Position numbers and translations under genes: made by a program
Notes under the pieces: model-generated
The model's database searches: none
The model's input: only the letters and a program-made list of their open reading frames with translations
What the model was told of the DNA's origin: nothing
Shown here: positions 23,471 through 35,021 of the stretch, piece by piece
How the letters are laid out: every line of letters begins with the position of its first letter
How positions within the stretch are numbered: position 1 is the stretch's first letter
Assembly: GCA_032622095.1 (NCBI GenBank)
Contig: CP136061.1
Location: 51,225,762-51,289,761, forward strand
Length of the DNA: 64,000 bases
From: Siphonodentalium dalli
Taxonomy: Eukaryota; Mollusca; Scaphopoda; Gadilida; Siphonodentaliidae
Direction: 5' to 3'

Positions 23471-24064
23471 AGGGGTACTGTACGCCATTTTCAATAAATT
23501 CCCGGTGATAACAACGATCTATTATCGATACTATATAGAAATATAAGTAATTTGAGTCGAAGATGTATTCTGTAAACGCTCAGGTTAATAGGCTATCTTA
23601 AAATTTAATAATTTAAAAGTTAATAATTTAATATAAATTGATTTTATGGCTCCAGCCATAAAATGGCGTCTCTTAAAATTGGAATTTCCGTGTACAAAAC
23701 GTAATCAAATTATAATTGAGGGATACTGGATTAATAAAACAATTGCACACACGATCGTTTGAAACATTATGCTTATATACGGGGAGAAAACCCAAGCCAC
23801 TCATTGACTAGTGACCATACACTAACTTAAATGAGTATATGGGACTGCTAAGCATATAATATAATGTTTATTTGATTCATTTGGTTGAAAACTGTACAAA
23901 AATTACTCGACAACGACAATTTGTATTTTTGCATTCCGGTAAATTTGCCATCCGTAACAATACTTCGTACTCAACAGACTTTCAAAAAATGGAAAAGTTG
24001 TTACCTTATTCTCCGACTCGGGGATTATGGAAACCAACAACAACATCTTGTGTACAGTACCCCT
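23471..24064. mobile_element. TTAA-flanked non-autonomous DNA transposon (594 bp)
   Basis: The element is bordered on both sides by TTAA (23467-23470 and 24065-24068) and has 13-bp terminal inverted repeats, AGGGGTACTGTAC. TTAA duplication is typical of piggyBac and Kolobok superfamily elements; the terminal bases do not start with CCC as most piggyBac ends do, so Kolobok is at least as likely. No transposase frame is present. Removing it with one TTAA rejoins the LINE ORF2 in frame, which fixes its limits. A short palindrome ('ttttatggct' arms) lies at 23642-23663. Confidence 0.85.
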
Positions 24065-24068
24065 TTAA

Positions 24069-26304
24069 CTTTTGACCATGATTCGTTTATGGCACATTTC
24101 CATGTGGATTTCTTAGGGAATATTGAATTTTCGATGTAGTTCTCAAGAGCTTCGGTCATGTCATATTTGTTAAGAGTGTCAATGATGTCAGACATGTAAC
24201 TTGATGATGAACATGTAGTGCCAACGAAGTACTGGTATAAGCGCGTGAGAAATACTTGTTTCACAGTTTTAGAAGATTTTAAGTTGCACAAAGAACCGAA
24301 GAATGACATTTTACGTTTTTCGATAAGTGACACCATAGACGAGGTTCCGACTAATCCTCGCGCAATAACCGTTTTTGTACGACGGTGAAGGCCCTGGTAA
24401 TATTTTAAACAAAATCTGTGTGTTCGTTCCAGGCGATCAACGTGTTTTTGGTTCAAATTCCAGATAAGTTCAGACCCGTACAGCCCTTTAGGTATGACCA
24501 CCGACGAATATATCAACGAGCAACTTGTTGGGGTCATACCACCCGGGTACAGGCCGGCGTTGTTGAGCATCATAAACGTGCTACGAGTCTTATCGCATAT
24601 ATGCTCAGTGAATATTCCATTAAAGTCATACTTATCAATATAAATGCCCAAATGAGTTATGTTAGTGGTTTCTTTGACATCTGATGTACCAAGGTTCCAA
24701 AGTCGATCCTGACGCGAAAATTCTGATTTGGTTTCATTAAATACCACTACAGCGCATTTATTTGGGTTATATTGATACCGCCATTTGTTACTGTAATCGT
24801 AACAAATATCACATAGTGCTGATACACCAGATTTGCTGAGAGACAGCAGAACCATATCGTCTGCATGTGTCGGGGACGTACAATTTACACCGAGCATGTT
24901 TAAGCCAAACGGCGAGTTTGCAAGGATATGTATCAATTCGTCAACGTAGATCATATAGTACAAAGGGGAGAGGATTCCTCCCTGCCTGGCTCCCTGTCGT
25001 ACATCAAACCACCTGGAAAAAACGTTGTTATGACGAATAGAACAGGTTACATTGATCAGAAGCTCGCGCATCAATCGAAATAAGTTTCCTCTGAATCCAC
25101 ATGTGTGCAATTTGTATAACAATCCGTTAACCCAGACGGTATCGAACGCTTTCCAGACGTCTAAAAATAGGCTATACAGCTTTTGTTTACTATCGGATAC
25201 ATATGCGATACATTCTTTCATTACATATGACGTCATTGTTGCGCTTATGCCCTTTTGGAAACCGTGCTGAAGCGGATGTACATTAATTAATTTTGGGGCG
25301 TATAATTCTATTCTAGCTTGTAAAATCTTTTCGAGTAACTTGTATAAAGTGGGCATCAGCGTTATAGCTCTGTAACTATCAAAGTCAGTTCTGGATTTTG
25401 AACCGCCTTTGTATAGTGTTATGATTACACCACGTTTAATCTGTGAAGGGATAATTTGTGTTTGAATCATGACTGTCATAAGATTAGATACCGTTTGAGT
25501 TAACTTCTGGCTTCCATATATCAGGTGTTCATTCGATATGGCATCCCAACCGGTTGCTTTTCCAACACTCAGGCTACGATAAGCAGAAAGTAATTCAAGT
25601 GGAGTTACACAAAAGAGTATGTCATTACAATTATCATCATGCTGATCGCTCGTGGTTTTTCGCGTAACAAATTCATTGACATAGTTGAAGTGCTGTGTGT
25701 CAAACTCGGGTCTATATAGCGGCGAATATAATTTTTCAAAGTAAGATGCCCATCCTTCTGAAATTTCGTGATCATGGCGAAGAGTCTGTCCCTCATATGA
25801 AAAATATGCATTCTTATCGATATGATTTTTCTGACGTTTCGTATGTAAAATGCGGAATAAATAGTTCTGATCAATTTGAGCACGTTTATCGATTTCATCG
25901 TTTTGTTCGGCCAGGTATTTACTAGAGGCTTTTCTATATTCTCTACGGAAGTCACATTTCGCATGTTTATAATTTATATAACTTTCCAAGTGAGTATCTG
26001 CGCGAGGCCTGCCTTCATTCACCCAAGATTGCCGAAGAGTCCGCATATTTGCATGCATAATTTTCAAATTTTCGTTCCAGAATGGTTTCAGGTATTTTTT
26101 GAATTTCTTTTTTGGCAGGGTTGTTTTAGATGCATTTGATATTGCACTTACTATTGAATCGTATAATATACATGGATCGGTTTCCTGTTGATCTAATTGG
26201 TCAAATGAGTTCAATTCTGAATCAAGAATTCGGTTGTAATGTTCAAGAATTTCAGGGTGATATTTGGCCTTTTTCCAATCTACAATGCTGTGTCCGTCAA
26301 TGTC
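24069..26304 (-). pseudogene. LINE ORF2, reverse transcriptase domain
   Basis: This is the longest open stretch in the window, over 700 codons. Motifs in order are GWDAISNEHL, GGSKSRTDFDSYRAITL, LHPLQHGFQKG-like QHGFQKG, FLDVWKAFDTVW (motif A with the first Asp), RQGARQGGILSPLYY (motif B), HADDMVLLS at about 24856-24867 (motif C, catalytic Asp pair) and LGIYIDKYDF. These identify a non-LTR reverse transcriptase that copies element RNA at the nicked target. The active-site Asp residues are kept. The reading frame is cut at its C-terminal end by the TTAA-flanked insertion; beyond it the frame resumes at 23466. Confidence 0.92.
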
Positions 26305-26307
26305 TTA

Positions 26308-27077
26308 TTTAACTACATGTCGATCTCGTAATTCAATGCTTATGCTCAGAGTAACTGGTCTGTGATTGGACACATTGATGGCATCATCATCTAAAACGCG
26401 CACCTCTCGAATGAAAGGAATAAGAGTGTGTGGGATCATAATGTGATCAACTATCGTTCCTTCGTGTAGGCCATCACCAAAAGGGACGCATGTCGTACGC
26501 GGACAATCATGACAAAAAGTATGGTTCACAGACAACATTTCGATTCGCTTGACAAGTTTTCTGAATGCCATGTTTCGGTCATCGGATTTCTCAAATTGGC
26601 CATTAAAGTCCCCCATTACTATTACATTGCCGTATGCTTTGTACATATCACAAACGTCGCCAAGAGTCTTCGTGTATTCGTCGTAAAATTCGACCGAGTA
26701 ATTTGTAGAAGGCAGGTAAATCTGCAATAGGTACAAAAAACATTCATCTGTGATTCTTATTTGTATTCCTATTATTCTATCGTCGTCAATTGCAAGAGGG
26801 CTTATTCGTTCAGAAATTCTGGTGTGCCATAACAGTGCAACCCCGCCACTCGGTCTCCCTCTTTTATTGGGATCCTTTGGCGGGAATCACAAACTGCATG
26901 GTATTCATAATACTTGTCGAGCGAACCAAGAAAATTTGTATCACATTGATAAAGCCAGTGTTCACTTAGACCTATTATGTCATGTATACCACTTTTGAGC
27001 AACTGACTCAAGTAATAACCGGACGACATGACGCCTGTAGCATTCCATGTAATCATATTAAGATTAGCGGTTTCCAT
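26308..27077 (-). pseudogene. LINE ORF2, APE-type endonuclease domain (broken)
   Basis: The likely start is the Met at 27077 (METANLNMITWNATG). The domain shows the expected order: N-terminal WNATG, LSEHWL, then GGVALLWHT, GDFNGQF (about 26596-26613) and the closing SNHRPVTLS near 26360, where the Asp/Asn and His are catalytic in the family. The endonuclease nicks target DNA to prime reverse transcription. A one-base deletion near 26880 shifts the frame between CDSR and PKDPNKRG, and an in-frame TAA at 26305-26307 separates this part from the reverse transcriptase, which otherwise continues in the same frame. Confidence 0.8.
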
Positions 27078-27224
27078 TTTACAGTTACAATTGATTGGTG
27101 ACAAGTAAACGTCCTGATTTCGTTTACCTCTAAAGCACAAAAATGCGGTGAATGCTAACAGTGCAAAATTTTTACACATACTGAGGCAGATAACATGTTT
27201 CACACAAATAAACAATAATATGCT

Positions 27225-28804
27225 TTACTCGTAGGATTTATGAACCCACATCCTGCAGGTGGCACCCCTTGGACAGAATTGTTGCCCGATAACATAGTCG
27301 AGATCATCATCACATATGTTTATGCGAGCACAGTTGCCCCTCAGCATTCGCAAAACCGTAAATCGAGCTTCTTTGTAAATAAGGTGCTTCTTAATGTCAT
27401 GGATGGTAACTGAGTCAGCAAATCCTCCAAGGTACACTTGCGAAGTTTTAATCGGCCTGTCATGCTTATAATGGAAGAAATAGTCGTCCTGTGAATCAAC
27501 TGCTGATCGAGTAGGTGTCTGACGGTGTGCTTGTCTTCGTGTAACGGGACTTCTGAATGATAGCTCACGTCATTTGGTTTACTGGAATGTCTGGAATGCG
27601 AACTTCTGTCAGAATGAGCATCGCTCTCGTCCGGATAACAATCATCTGTAGCGCATTTCATCAATTCATTTAATGTTTCTGCGATATTTCGCTGTGTATT
27701 GGATACATCTGCCATGGATTGACCCACACACTCTACGAATTGTTGAAGATTGTTTGTCACTTGTGTTGTAAAGTTGCGGAATTCATCCTTCATAGCATTT
27801 ACATTGTGTTTGATCGTTTCATTTATCATTTTATCACTCGAATTTGTTGGCTGAATGTGTTTTTTGTTAACAATGTCTCTAAATGTTGCTAGTTGTCCTT
27901 CGAAACTCTTTTGCTTCTTGTCAAACTCGTCGAGACTTTGCACTACACCACACATATCACGTTTAACGTCTGCTATCTCACTTTTAAGTTGCTTCGCGCC
28001 CGAATATTTGTCATCTTGTATACGTTCCACTGTCATTATTTCTTGATTCAATTTTTCATCCAAACTTTTTATTTTCTTGTCCATAAGAGAGAAATTCGTT
28101 TTTAGCTGCTCAACGTCTTTAATTATACCGAGTTTTTCTTCAATTTTGTCCAGCTGTGCTTCTAAATGCTTCACTGATGTGTCAATATTTGGAATCCGTT
28201 CATTAAAGTCTTTGTGAAATGATTCGTTTTCAGTTTTTATCAGAGAAATGTCTCGTAGTATTTTAACGATTGAGTTATTTATATTTACAGTTGAATCCTC
28301 ATCATCATTGATCATACCAGAAACAGATGGTCGACTGATGCTTTTATTATGTTTTCCACTTTTACTAATAATTTCACCAAGAGTATCTGTATCCTTGTCG
28401 ACCATGAATTTCATTAACCTGTAAATGTCAACAGCCATCCTCATATTCCTACTGTTTTTATCAATTGCATGGTCTCCTGTTAGATTTCGAACAACACGCT
28501 GCTTCATTGACGCAGATGACTCATATGGAAAGACATCATCAGATTTCACATGCATGAATACATTTTCGCGCTATGTTTCTAGAAGTTTATCCTGATTTCC
28601 GACAAAGTCTATGATAGTCCCAGTAAAAATATCTTGTGTTGTCGAATTGATGAATTTTTTAACGGAATGAAGGTTGTTTATGGTTCTGTTGTTGTCCTCT
28701 GGCTTACGTGTATATTGCTGAGATTCTATGCTGTCATACCATGTAGAAAGGCATTCGTCCAGTGGTCGCTGGTCATTAACACTCATAGTACTGTTATCTC
28801 CCAT
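27225..28804 (-). pseudogene. LINE ORF1, coiled-coil protein (broken)
   Basis: The start at 28804 opens MGDNSTMSVNDQRP. After about 77 codons an in-frame TAG (28571-28573) interrupts, and the frame continues from 28570 to near 27480 with long Lys/Glu/Ile-rich heptad-like stretches (roughly residues 120-300), the coiled coil expected for LINE ORF1 trimerisation. A one-base frame change near 27.45-27.48 kb leads into a compact C-terminal domain beginning SQVYLGGFADSV, which resembles an RRM-type start, and ending in a Cys-rich FCPRGATCRMW segment at 27225. ORF1 proteins bind element RNA. One stop and one frameshift make this copy non-functional. Total length would be about 525 residues. Confidence 0.75.
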
Positions 28805-29239
28805 TGTCAGTTATTTAATCGATTAACAGCGTGATAAAGCGACAACTAATTATCTCGTAGGGGAATTCCCTGGTGTCCAGTGACAAGTCTAGTACTCGTG
28901 GTACTCATGCGTGAAATTTTCACACGGCGAGAGGTCCAATACTGTGGACGTACATGGTGAGTACAGTTCACGGGTAGACAGGAGTAGGGTCGGGAAACAT
29001 GGCGACTGTATCAAAAATCAATTTATGACATCGAATACTTGGACAGAACAAATGTTTTTTTACCACCTTTCGAGAATCCAACGCCGATCATTCCAAATTC
29101 CATCACAATATGAAACACGAGAAACATCACAATAAGGCTCCGTTCATCATATAACTATAACACTGCCCATTTTGAGAAATAAAACGATAATTTGCGGAGC
29201 ACAAAATAATCTGACTTTTGTTTACATCGGAAGTTACTG

Positions 29240-30065
29240 ATTATGCGATTCTAATCAGATATGTGCGGACAATGACAAACATAATTTATTTGTGTCAATC
29301 CCCGCATATTATTTGCTTAGAATCGCCTCATTATGAAATAAGCCAACTGACAACTTTTCGTGTATACGCTCTTTACCATGTGATTCCATAAAACGAAATG
29401 GATATGACTCCACTATCAGCTTATTTCAGAATAAAATAATCACATTTTGTACCTACTTCGCATTAAATGTCGATTATGTGCGTATTTGTGCAATGAATTG
29501 TTGACTTATTTGAACGCAGCACGCCCATATCGATACACAATGCTAATATGTACATCATCATACTAAGCCTTCACCCATATATAATGCCATAACCAAAGGC
29601 TAAAAGGACGAGTAATAGAGTCAAAACTTTGTCGGTATTTATGATCAGGTTTATATGTGGAGTGAGCATTTTAACAAGACAATCACAATCTCGCAATAAA
29701 TTGGCAAATGTTTCTATTTCACGAGAGTAATAGTATAATTGCAGACAATTCTCTTCCACGGCAATTATCAGGAAATTGGGTGGGCGGAATGAGAAATTAT
29801 GGCTCTTAAATATACCGAGGACTTGAAAAAGTCACAACCACTCGTAGAGTTACAGTATATGATAAATATCTTATAATACAAATCTTCTGTGAGTTAGATT
29901 ATTGACGGAAATGAGCAGTGTCTTGTGAAAATTGCTCACATTTTGCCAGATACAGGACCATGTGCATGGTATCAAGGACTATAATCGATTGGTCAGTGTG
30001 ATCTGTTATTGATTAATTTCGGCCATTATAAGTGACCAAAACTATGGCAAACAGTTGGTGATATT
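29240..30065 (+). repeat. Duplicated segment, unit 2 part B
   Basis: Second copy of 3230-3880, with a 250-base stretch near 29510-29760 that is not in unit 1. It carries another copy of the dispersed repeat at 29340-29510. It runs directly into the sequence upstream of lectin exon 2 of copy 2. Confidence 0.7.
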
Positions 30066-30244
30066 TAGGGTTGAGGAATTATAAATTGACGTTGCCAAAA
30101 CGTTTGCCAATAAAGGTATATATATATATAAAATTATATTCACATTTCCGAATTATTTCTCTTTCGCTGCCTCGAAAAAAGAGTACTATAAAATGCGTAC
30201 AAATAATTACTTCCGTTTATCGACTTCGAACCCTTTTGTTTCAG

Positions 30245-30466
30245 CTCGCACCACATTGAACCTCGCTCGAGGTAAGAATACCTGGCAGGGCAGCATATTA
30301 TTAGATGCAAAAGCTGCCCGCGCTGTCGATGGGGATCACAGTTCAAGCTATTACTTAAAATCATGTACGCACACGGCGGGTGAAGTCAATCCTTGGTGGA
30401 TTGTTGATTTGGGTGGATTCTACGTCATCAAGAGTTGGCTAATCGCCAACAGGAGCAATGCTCTTG
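30245..30466 (+). CDS. Lectin copy 2, exon 2: F-type lectin domain, N-terminal half
   Basis: The exon equals copy 1 exon 2 in length (222 bases), splice sites (tttcag acceptor, GTAAGT donor at 30467) and phase. It encodes NLARGKNTW, AARAVDGDHSSSYY, SCTHTAG, PWWIVDLGGFYVIKSW and ends NRSNALG. The family fucose motif needs R-X-D-X4-R/K; here the Asp is Asn, and the Cys that follows in copy 1 is Leu, so the binding loop differs. No stop or frameshift is present. Upstream, no signal-peptide exon is recognisable. The downstream partner exon could be the decayed exon at 37 kb or the intact exon at 50.5 kb. Confidence 0.82.
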
Positions 30467-30784
30467 GTAAGTCTTACCCTTAAAATATTATAGTAAGGCG
30501 GGATGTGTGTGCTTTTATACTCATAATAAGGTTAGGATATGTGCGTTCACATGTACGCTATGTGTTGACTGAAAGACAAGTACGCGCACAAACCTAAAAC
30601 AAGAGAACAATAGAAATGGCAACGCCGTCAATAACTCATTATGAAGCGAATATGAAATATATTGGAGATGTAATATGTAATTTGTTTCGTATGTGTGCCT
30701 GCTGTGTGCATGGTGATGAAGAAAGTGAAAACATTTTTTTAATCGGACGTGCCAAACTAAAGGTATGCTAATTATGTCATAATT

Positions 30785-33700
30785 ACACCATATGGAATTT
30801 AGATCAAGGCCTGATCACGATGATGGTAGGGGTGGTGTTGGTATTTACATAAAAGACACTATTACGTATAGAAACAGGCCCGATCTATCAATATGTATCC
30901 CACATGTTATCGAAACTGTGTTCGTTGAGCTTGAATTCGGAAAACATGAAATATATACCATAGGATGTATTTATAGACCTAACACGTCACCAAAAGCTGA
31001 CAATGACAAGTTTGCTTCTAAATTCGACGACATCTTAGATACAATAAAAAATCATAAGTCTTACATAATCGGTGATCTACTAAATTTCGATACGCACAAC
31101 AAAACAAACGACTTTTTAAACAATGTATTCACACGAGTATTCGTGCCCATGATAACAAAACCGACAAGAATGGCCGATCACTCCGCGACCCTTATAGATC
31201 ATATATATACAAATAAAACAAAACCGACAAGAATGGCCGATCACTCCGCGACCCTTATATATCACATATATAACACTGCTCTGGTATAGTTACATGTGAC
31301 TTATCTGATCACTTTGGGGTATTTCTCACTGACAACGAAGGACATAACCGCTTTAAAAACCCACATGAAACCAAGCGCGGTCTCCGCCGAAATTTTTCCC
31401 AAGAAAATATTAATAGATTCAACAATACTCTTAAATCGTGTAATTTCCATTCTGTTTCTAATTGTAATAATGCAGATCAAGCATACGAAAACTTTCTGGA
31501 TATCTATTTGACAGCTTACAACGTAGCTTTTCCGCTCATAACCCATAAAATACCCAAACAATTCATCAAACGCGAGCCATGGATGACTACCGGATTAATA
31601 AGATCTTCACTTAAGAAACAAGAACACTATACCCGTAAAATAAGATCGCGCTCCTCCATCCATACGAATTCCTACCTCAAATATCGACAACTATATAACA
31701 ACATTATACGGAAAAGTAAAAGCATGTATTACTGTGATATATTAGAAAAGAATAAGTATAGTCTAAAGGAAACATGGAAGGTACGCAAAGGTGCAATAAA
31801 ACGAGACAAAAATACCGATGGCTACCCGAATGTTCTACATGATAATAACTTCCAGTTTACAAATCCTGGCACAATCGCTGAAAAATTTTATGAATATTTT
31901 TCCAATATTACGCCCATCACAATCCAAAAGGTTATTTGAACTTGCCACTCAATGAATGGGAAAACAAGCAGTGACTTCAATGGAATATCTACAAAACTGA
32001 TGAAGGAAACAATATTTTCTGTAGCACCAGCACTAAAGCATATATCAAACTTGTCATTTGAACAAGGTCATGTTCCCAACAAAATGAAAATAGCTAAAGT
32101 TGTACCAATACCCAAAAATAGTGACAAGGGTGATATAAACAATTAATGTCCAATAAGCAATTTTCCCGCATTTTCTAAACTACTCGAAAAACTAATGCGA
32201 AAACGTTTAGTTGATTATCTTAATGAATCAGACATCTTATTTAAACATCAGTACGGATTCCGCCCTAACCATTCAACTTTTCATCCCATCATTCATCTAC
32301 TGGATCATGTTGTGAACAACAACGACAATCCCACGAAAGATTCCACCTTAGCCCTTTTTTTTTTATCTCTCCAAAGCTTTTGACACAATGAACCACGATA
32401 TCTTACTTACAAAAAAGGAACATTATGGAATTAAAGGCATGGCAAACAAATGGGTTCAAAGCTATCTTAATGAGAGACGACAATACGTAGTATTCAATGG
32501 AAGCAAGTCAAATCTCCTTAAAACTGTATATGGTGTTCCTCAGGGGTCCTTACTCGGGCCCATAATTGTTCTCCCTACGTGAACGATATGTCAAATGCAA
32601 CTACTATGAAACTGTTATCATATGCCGATGATACAACCCTTATGGCCAGTGGACAAAATGACGCGTTAGTCAAAAGTTATGTCAATAACGAATTAAGAAA
32701 TATATCTGACTGGTGTTGCTGCAACAAACTAGCCATCATTGCTAACAAGAGCAATTATATGCTCTTGCATCCACAAAATAATGATAACAAATGGCATACA
32801 ATTAAAATATATCTTAATGGAGCCGAACTTAGACGGATAGGGAACATACGAAACGAATCGTCTGCCAAACTATTAGGTATCCATGATATAGATGAAAACC
32901 TGACCTTTAACAAACACATTTCCATTGTATGCTCAAAAAAGGCTCATGCAATTTATTGCATTAATAAAGTTAAAAATGGTCTCCCGAGCAAGGCCCTGAA
33001 AACATTATACTTCGCCCTAATCCAAAGCCACTTAGTTTATGGCATCCAGATATGGGGACATGTTCCAGCAGTGAAGAAACTATATTTATTACAAAAACGA
33101 GCCACCACAATAATATGTAACAAAATATATAGAAGTCACACTGACCCTCTTTTCGAACAAGAAAACATTTTAAAAATAGATGATTTACATAAATTACATG
33201 CATCCATGTTCATGCATGGCTGGTACTACGATCGCTTACCGGCTTCATTTTCTGGTATGTATGACAAGAGAGCAGAACCCAATAGACGACAACCTAATCC
33301 CATAGTACAAAACAAATTCAGGACCATCTCTTTTTCTAAAGTTCTCCCATACCATTCATTCCCCTTAATATGAAATTCCCTAGAAAGTAAATACACATCC
33401 AAGCAATCAAGACATGTCTTCCGAAAACGTATGAACACGGATATAATTAATACCTATTCAGCGAACGTTCGATGCAAAAACAGAAGATGCCCTGATTGTA
33501 TAAACGATACGTAATTGTTTTGCTAACAAATATAAAACAAACAAACAAACAAAAAGAGTATGCTTGTTAATTAAAATATTCCCAAGATCTCACTCTCATT
33601 ATTCCTACTCAGCTCCACTGACACATGTATATTCATAGTATTCATTCATTATGTCGACCAAGTAGGTGCCTTTACATATGAACCACTCTTCGTACCATCG

Positions 33701-33955
33701 CCCTAACAAAGCCTATTTAAAAAACCCAGTCTGTACACGATGAAAGTAACCCAAAAACAATCAAATTCATTCTGCCATCTACATCAAATAATCTTTCATC
33801 ACATCCAGGGGTGATAGGAAGACATTAAGTCATGACTATATCACCCCTAACAATATACATGTATAGTCTATTATTATTTTATTTATTTGTAATTGTACTA
33901 CCCATGTGTGTATATTGTAAATTAAATTATCCTATCATATCCTATACTGATGTGT
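30785..33955 (+). mobile_element. CR1-like LINE, 5'-truncated and decayed
   Basis: The element starts inside the endonuclease and runs to a 3' tail with a short 'tatcctatcata' simple repeat at about 33930-33950. The 3' region holds a stem (33807-33816 with 33839-33848, 'aggggtgata') of the sort LINE reverse transcriptases recognise. Protein parts in three frames give endonuclease, linker, reverse transcriptase and C-terminal region. The endonuclease end ITKPTRMADHSATLIDHIY and the YADDTTL motif fit CR1/jockey-type elements. It lies in lectin copy 2 between exon 2 and the next lectin exon, on the same strand. Confidence 0.85.
30792..33514 (+). pseudogene. CR1-like LINE ORF2 remnant
   Basis: In order: endonuclease C-terminal half (30792-31288, GGVGIYIKD, YIIGD, PTRMADHSATLIDH), a linker rich in basic residues (31508-31939), and reverse transcriptase pieces (31952-32582 and 32579-33373) with the QYGFRPNHST block, AFDTMNHDIL, GVPQGSLLGPI, YADDTTL at 32621-32638 and LLGIHDIDENL. 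Lesions include a 63-bp in-frame tandem duplication at 31161-31286, an in-frame TAA near 32144, frame changes in the T-run near 32360 and just before 32579, and TGA at 33371-33373 where the family has Trp. The last stop is at 33512-33514. Not functional. Confidence 0.85.
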
Positions 33956-33959
33956 TCAG

Positions 33960-35020
33960 AAAGGACGTATACGTTCCAATTGGTTGAAATAATCATCGGT
34001 AAACATGCAAAGCCCATTGCATTGATACACCAATGGTGTTGATAAAAAGCTGATGACACCGCGAATAACACTGATTATAACTACAGAACAAGCCTTATAC
34101 ATGGAGCTAACAGATAATCACCAAGACCATATATGCATATATCCCATCACTGGACAGTGTATGGAGATAACATGTACCCCTCGCTGATGTTATGATCCCG
34201 TTGTTGCCCCACAATAAAACAAGTACGCAATTTTAATCACATTTACTCTATCAACTCCTACGAGACAGGGCATAAACTACAGCATTACGAATTATCACAA
34301 AAACATATACTGTCAAATGCGCTCGAGTCTAAACAATATTGAGGGAAAGACCCGTTAACGCTAGGAAAATTCTTGAAACGATTAGGATTACAATGCCTCT
34401 GATTAACTGAACTATCGGTTAAATTGAGATTATCATCCAAAACAAGTAGACATACGATAACAAATATATTAGTAAAGACAGTTAATTTAACCTCTTTGAT
34501 AAACAAAACGAATTCCATTAACCGAGAATTTGTTGTTCGACTACTGAAGAGTTGTTTTCGTATGACAGCACTGCATGTGTGCCGTGTTAATTCCCATTAT
34601 TGGAGTACGAGGCCAACGATCCAGTTTTTGGTGTCATCTTTCTCTGCACTGAACATGACAGATAACTTGTTGTAACTTGAACGGGTAATCGGGGAAACAC
34701 ACATGGCTGGTATCAACAAGACTGAGCACGTGACCGGATGAAAGCATTGTTCGCAAGCTATCGCGATCTTTATTTTGCGTTCCACTTTCAGAAGCTTGTT
34801 GGTACGTTTTAGTGGGTATTGCTATGTTTCGAGTATACACATCTTTGGCAACTCAATCACAAATCATTGGATCATGACCACATTCCAATTTTTTCGGGGA
34901 ACAAAAAGGGGCATAACTCCATCAACGACCCCATCACTGACATCACGTCATCATTGCAACTACACTGCTAATTATTAGTAAATGGCATTATTATGGGAGG
35001 TCAAATTCACAATTATTAAT
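33960..35020. other. No gene recognised
   Basis: Only short overlapping open frames are present, none with splice context or domain features. Sequence is AT-rich and shows no clear repeat structure by eye. Confidence 0.4.
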
Positions 35021-35021
35021 T

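Larger units (their letters stand above)
22400..29200 (-). mobile_element. Non-LTR retrotransposon (LINE), nearly full length, decayed
   Basis: On the minus strand the order is 5' leader (about 29200-28805), ORF1 (28804-27225), ORF2 with endonuclease and reverse transcriptase (27077-22989), and about 0.6 kb of 3' sequence. ORF2 of this size with an N-terminal APE-type endonuclease and C-terminal Cys-His knuckle fits the LINE groups that carry two ORFs (I, jockey, CR1 and relatives); I cannot assign the clade. The element is interrupted by a 594-bp TTAA-flanked element and by a few point lesions, so it is probably inactive. It separates parts A and B of lectin unit 2, so it lies inside the duplicated segment. 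The exact ends are approximate because no target duplication was identified. Confidence 0.85.
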
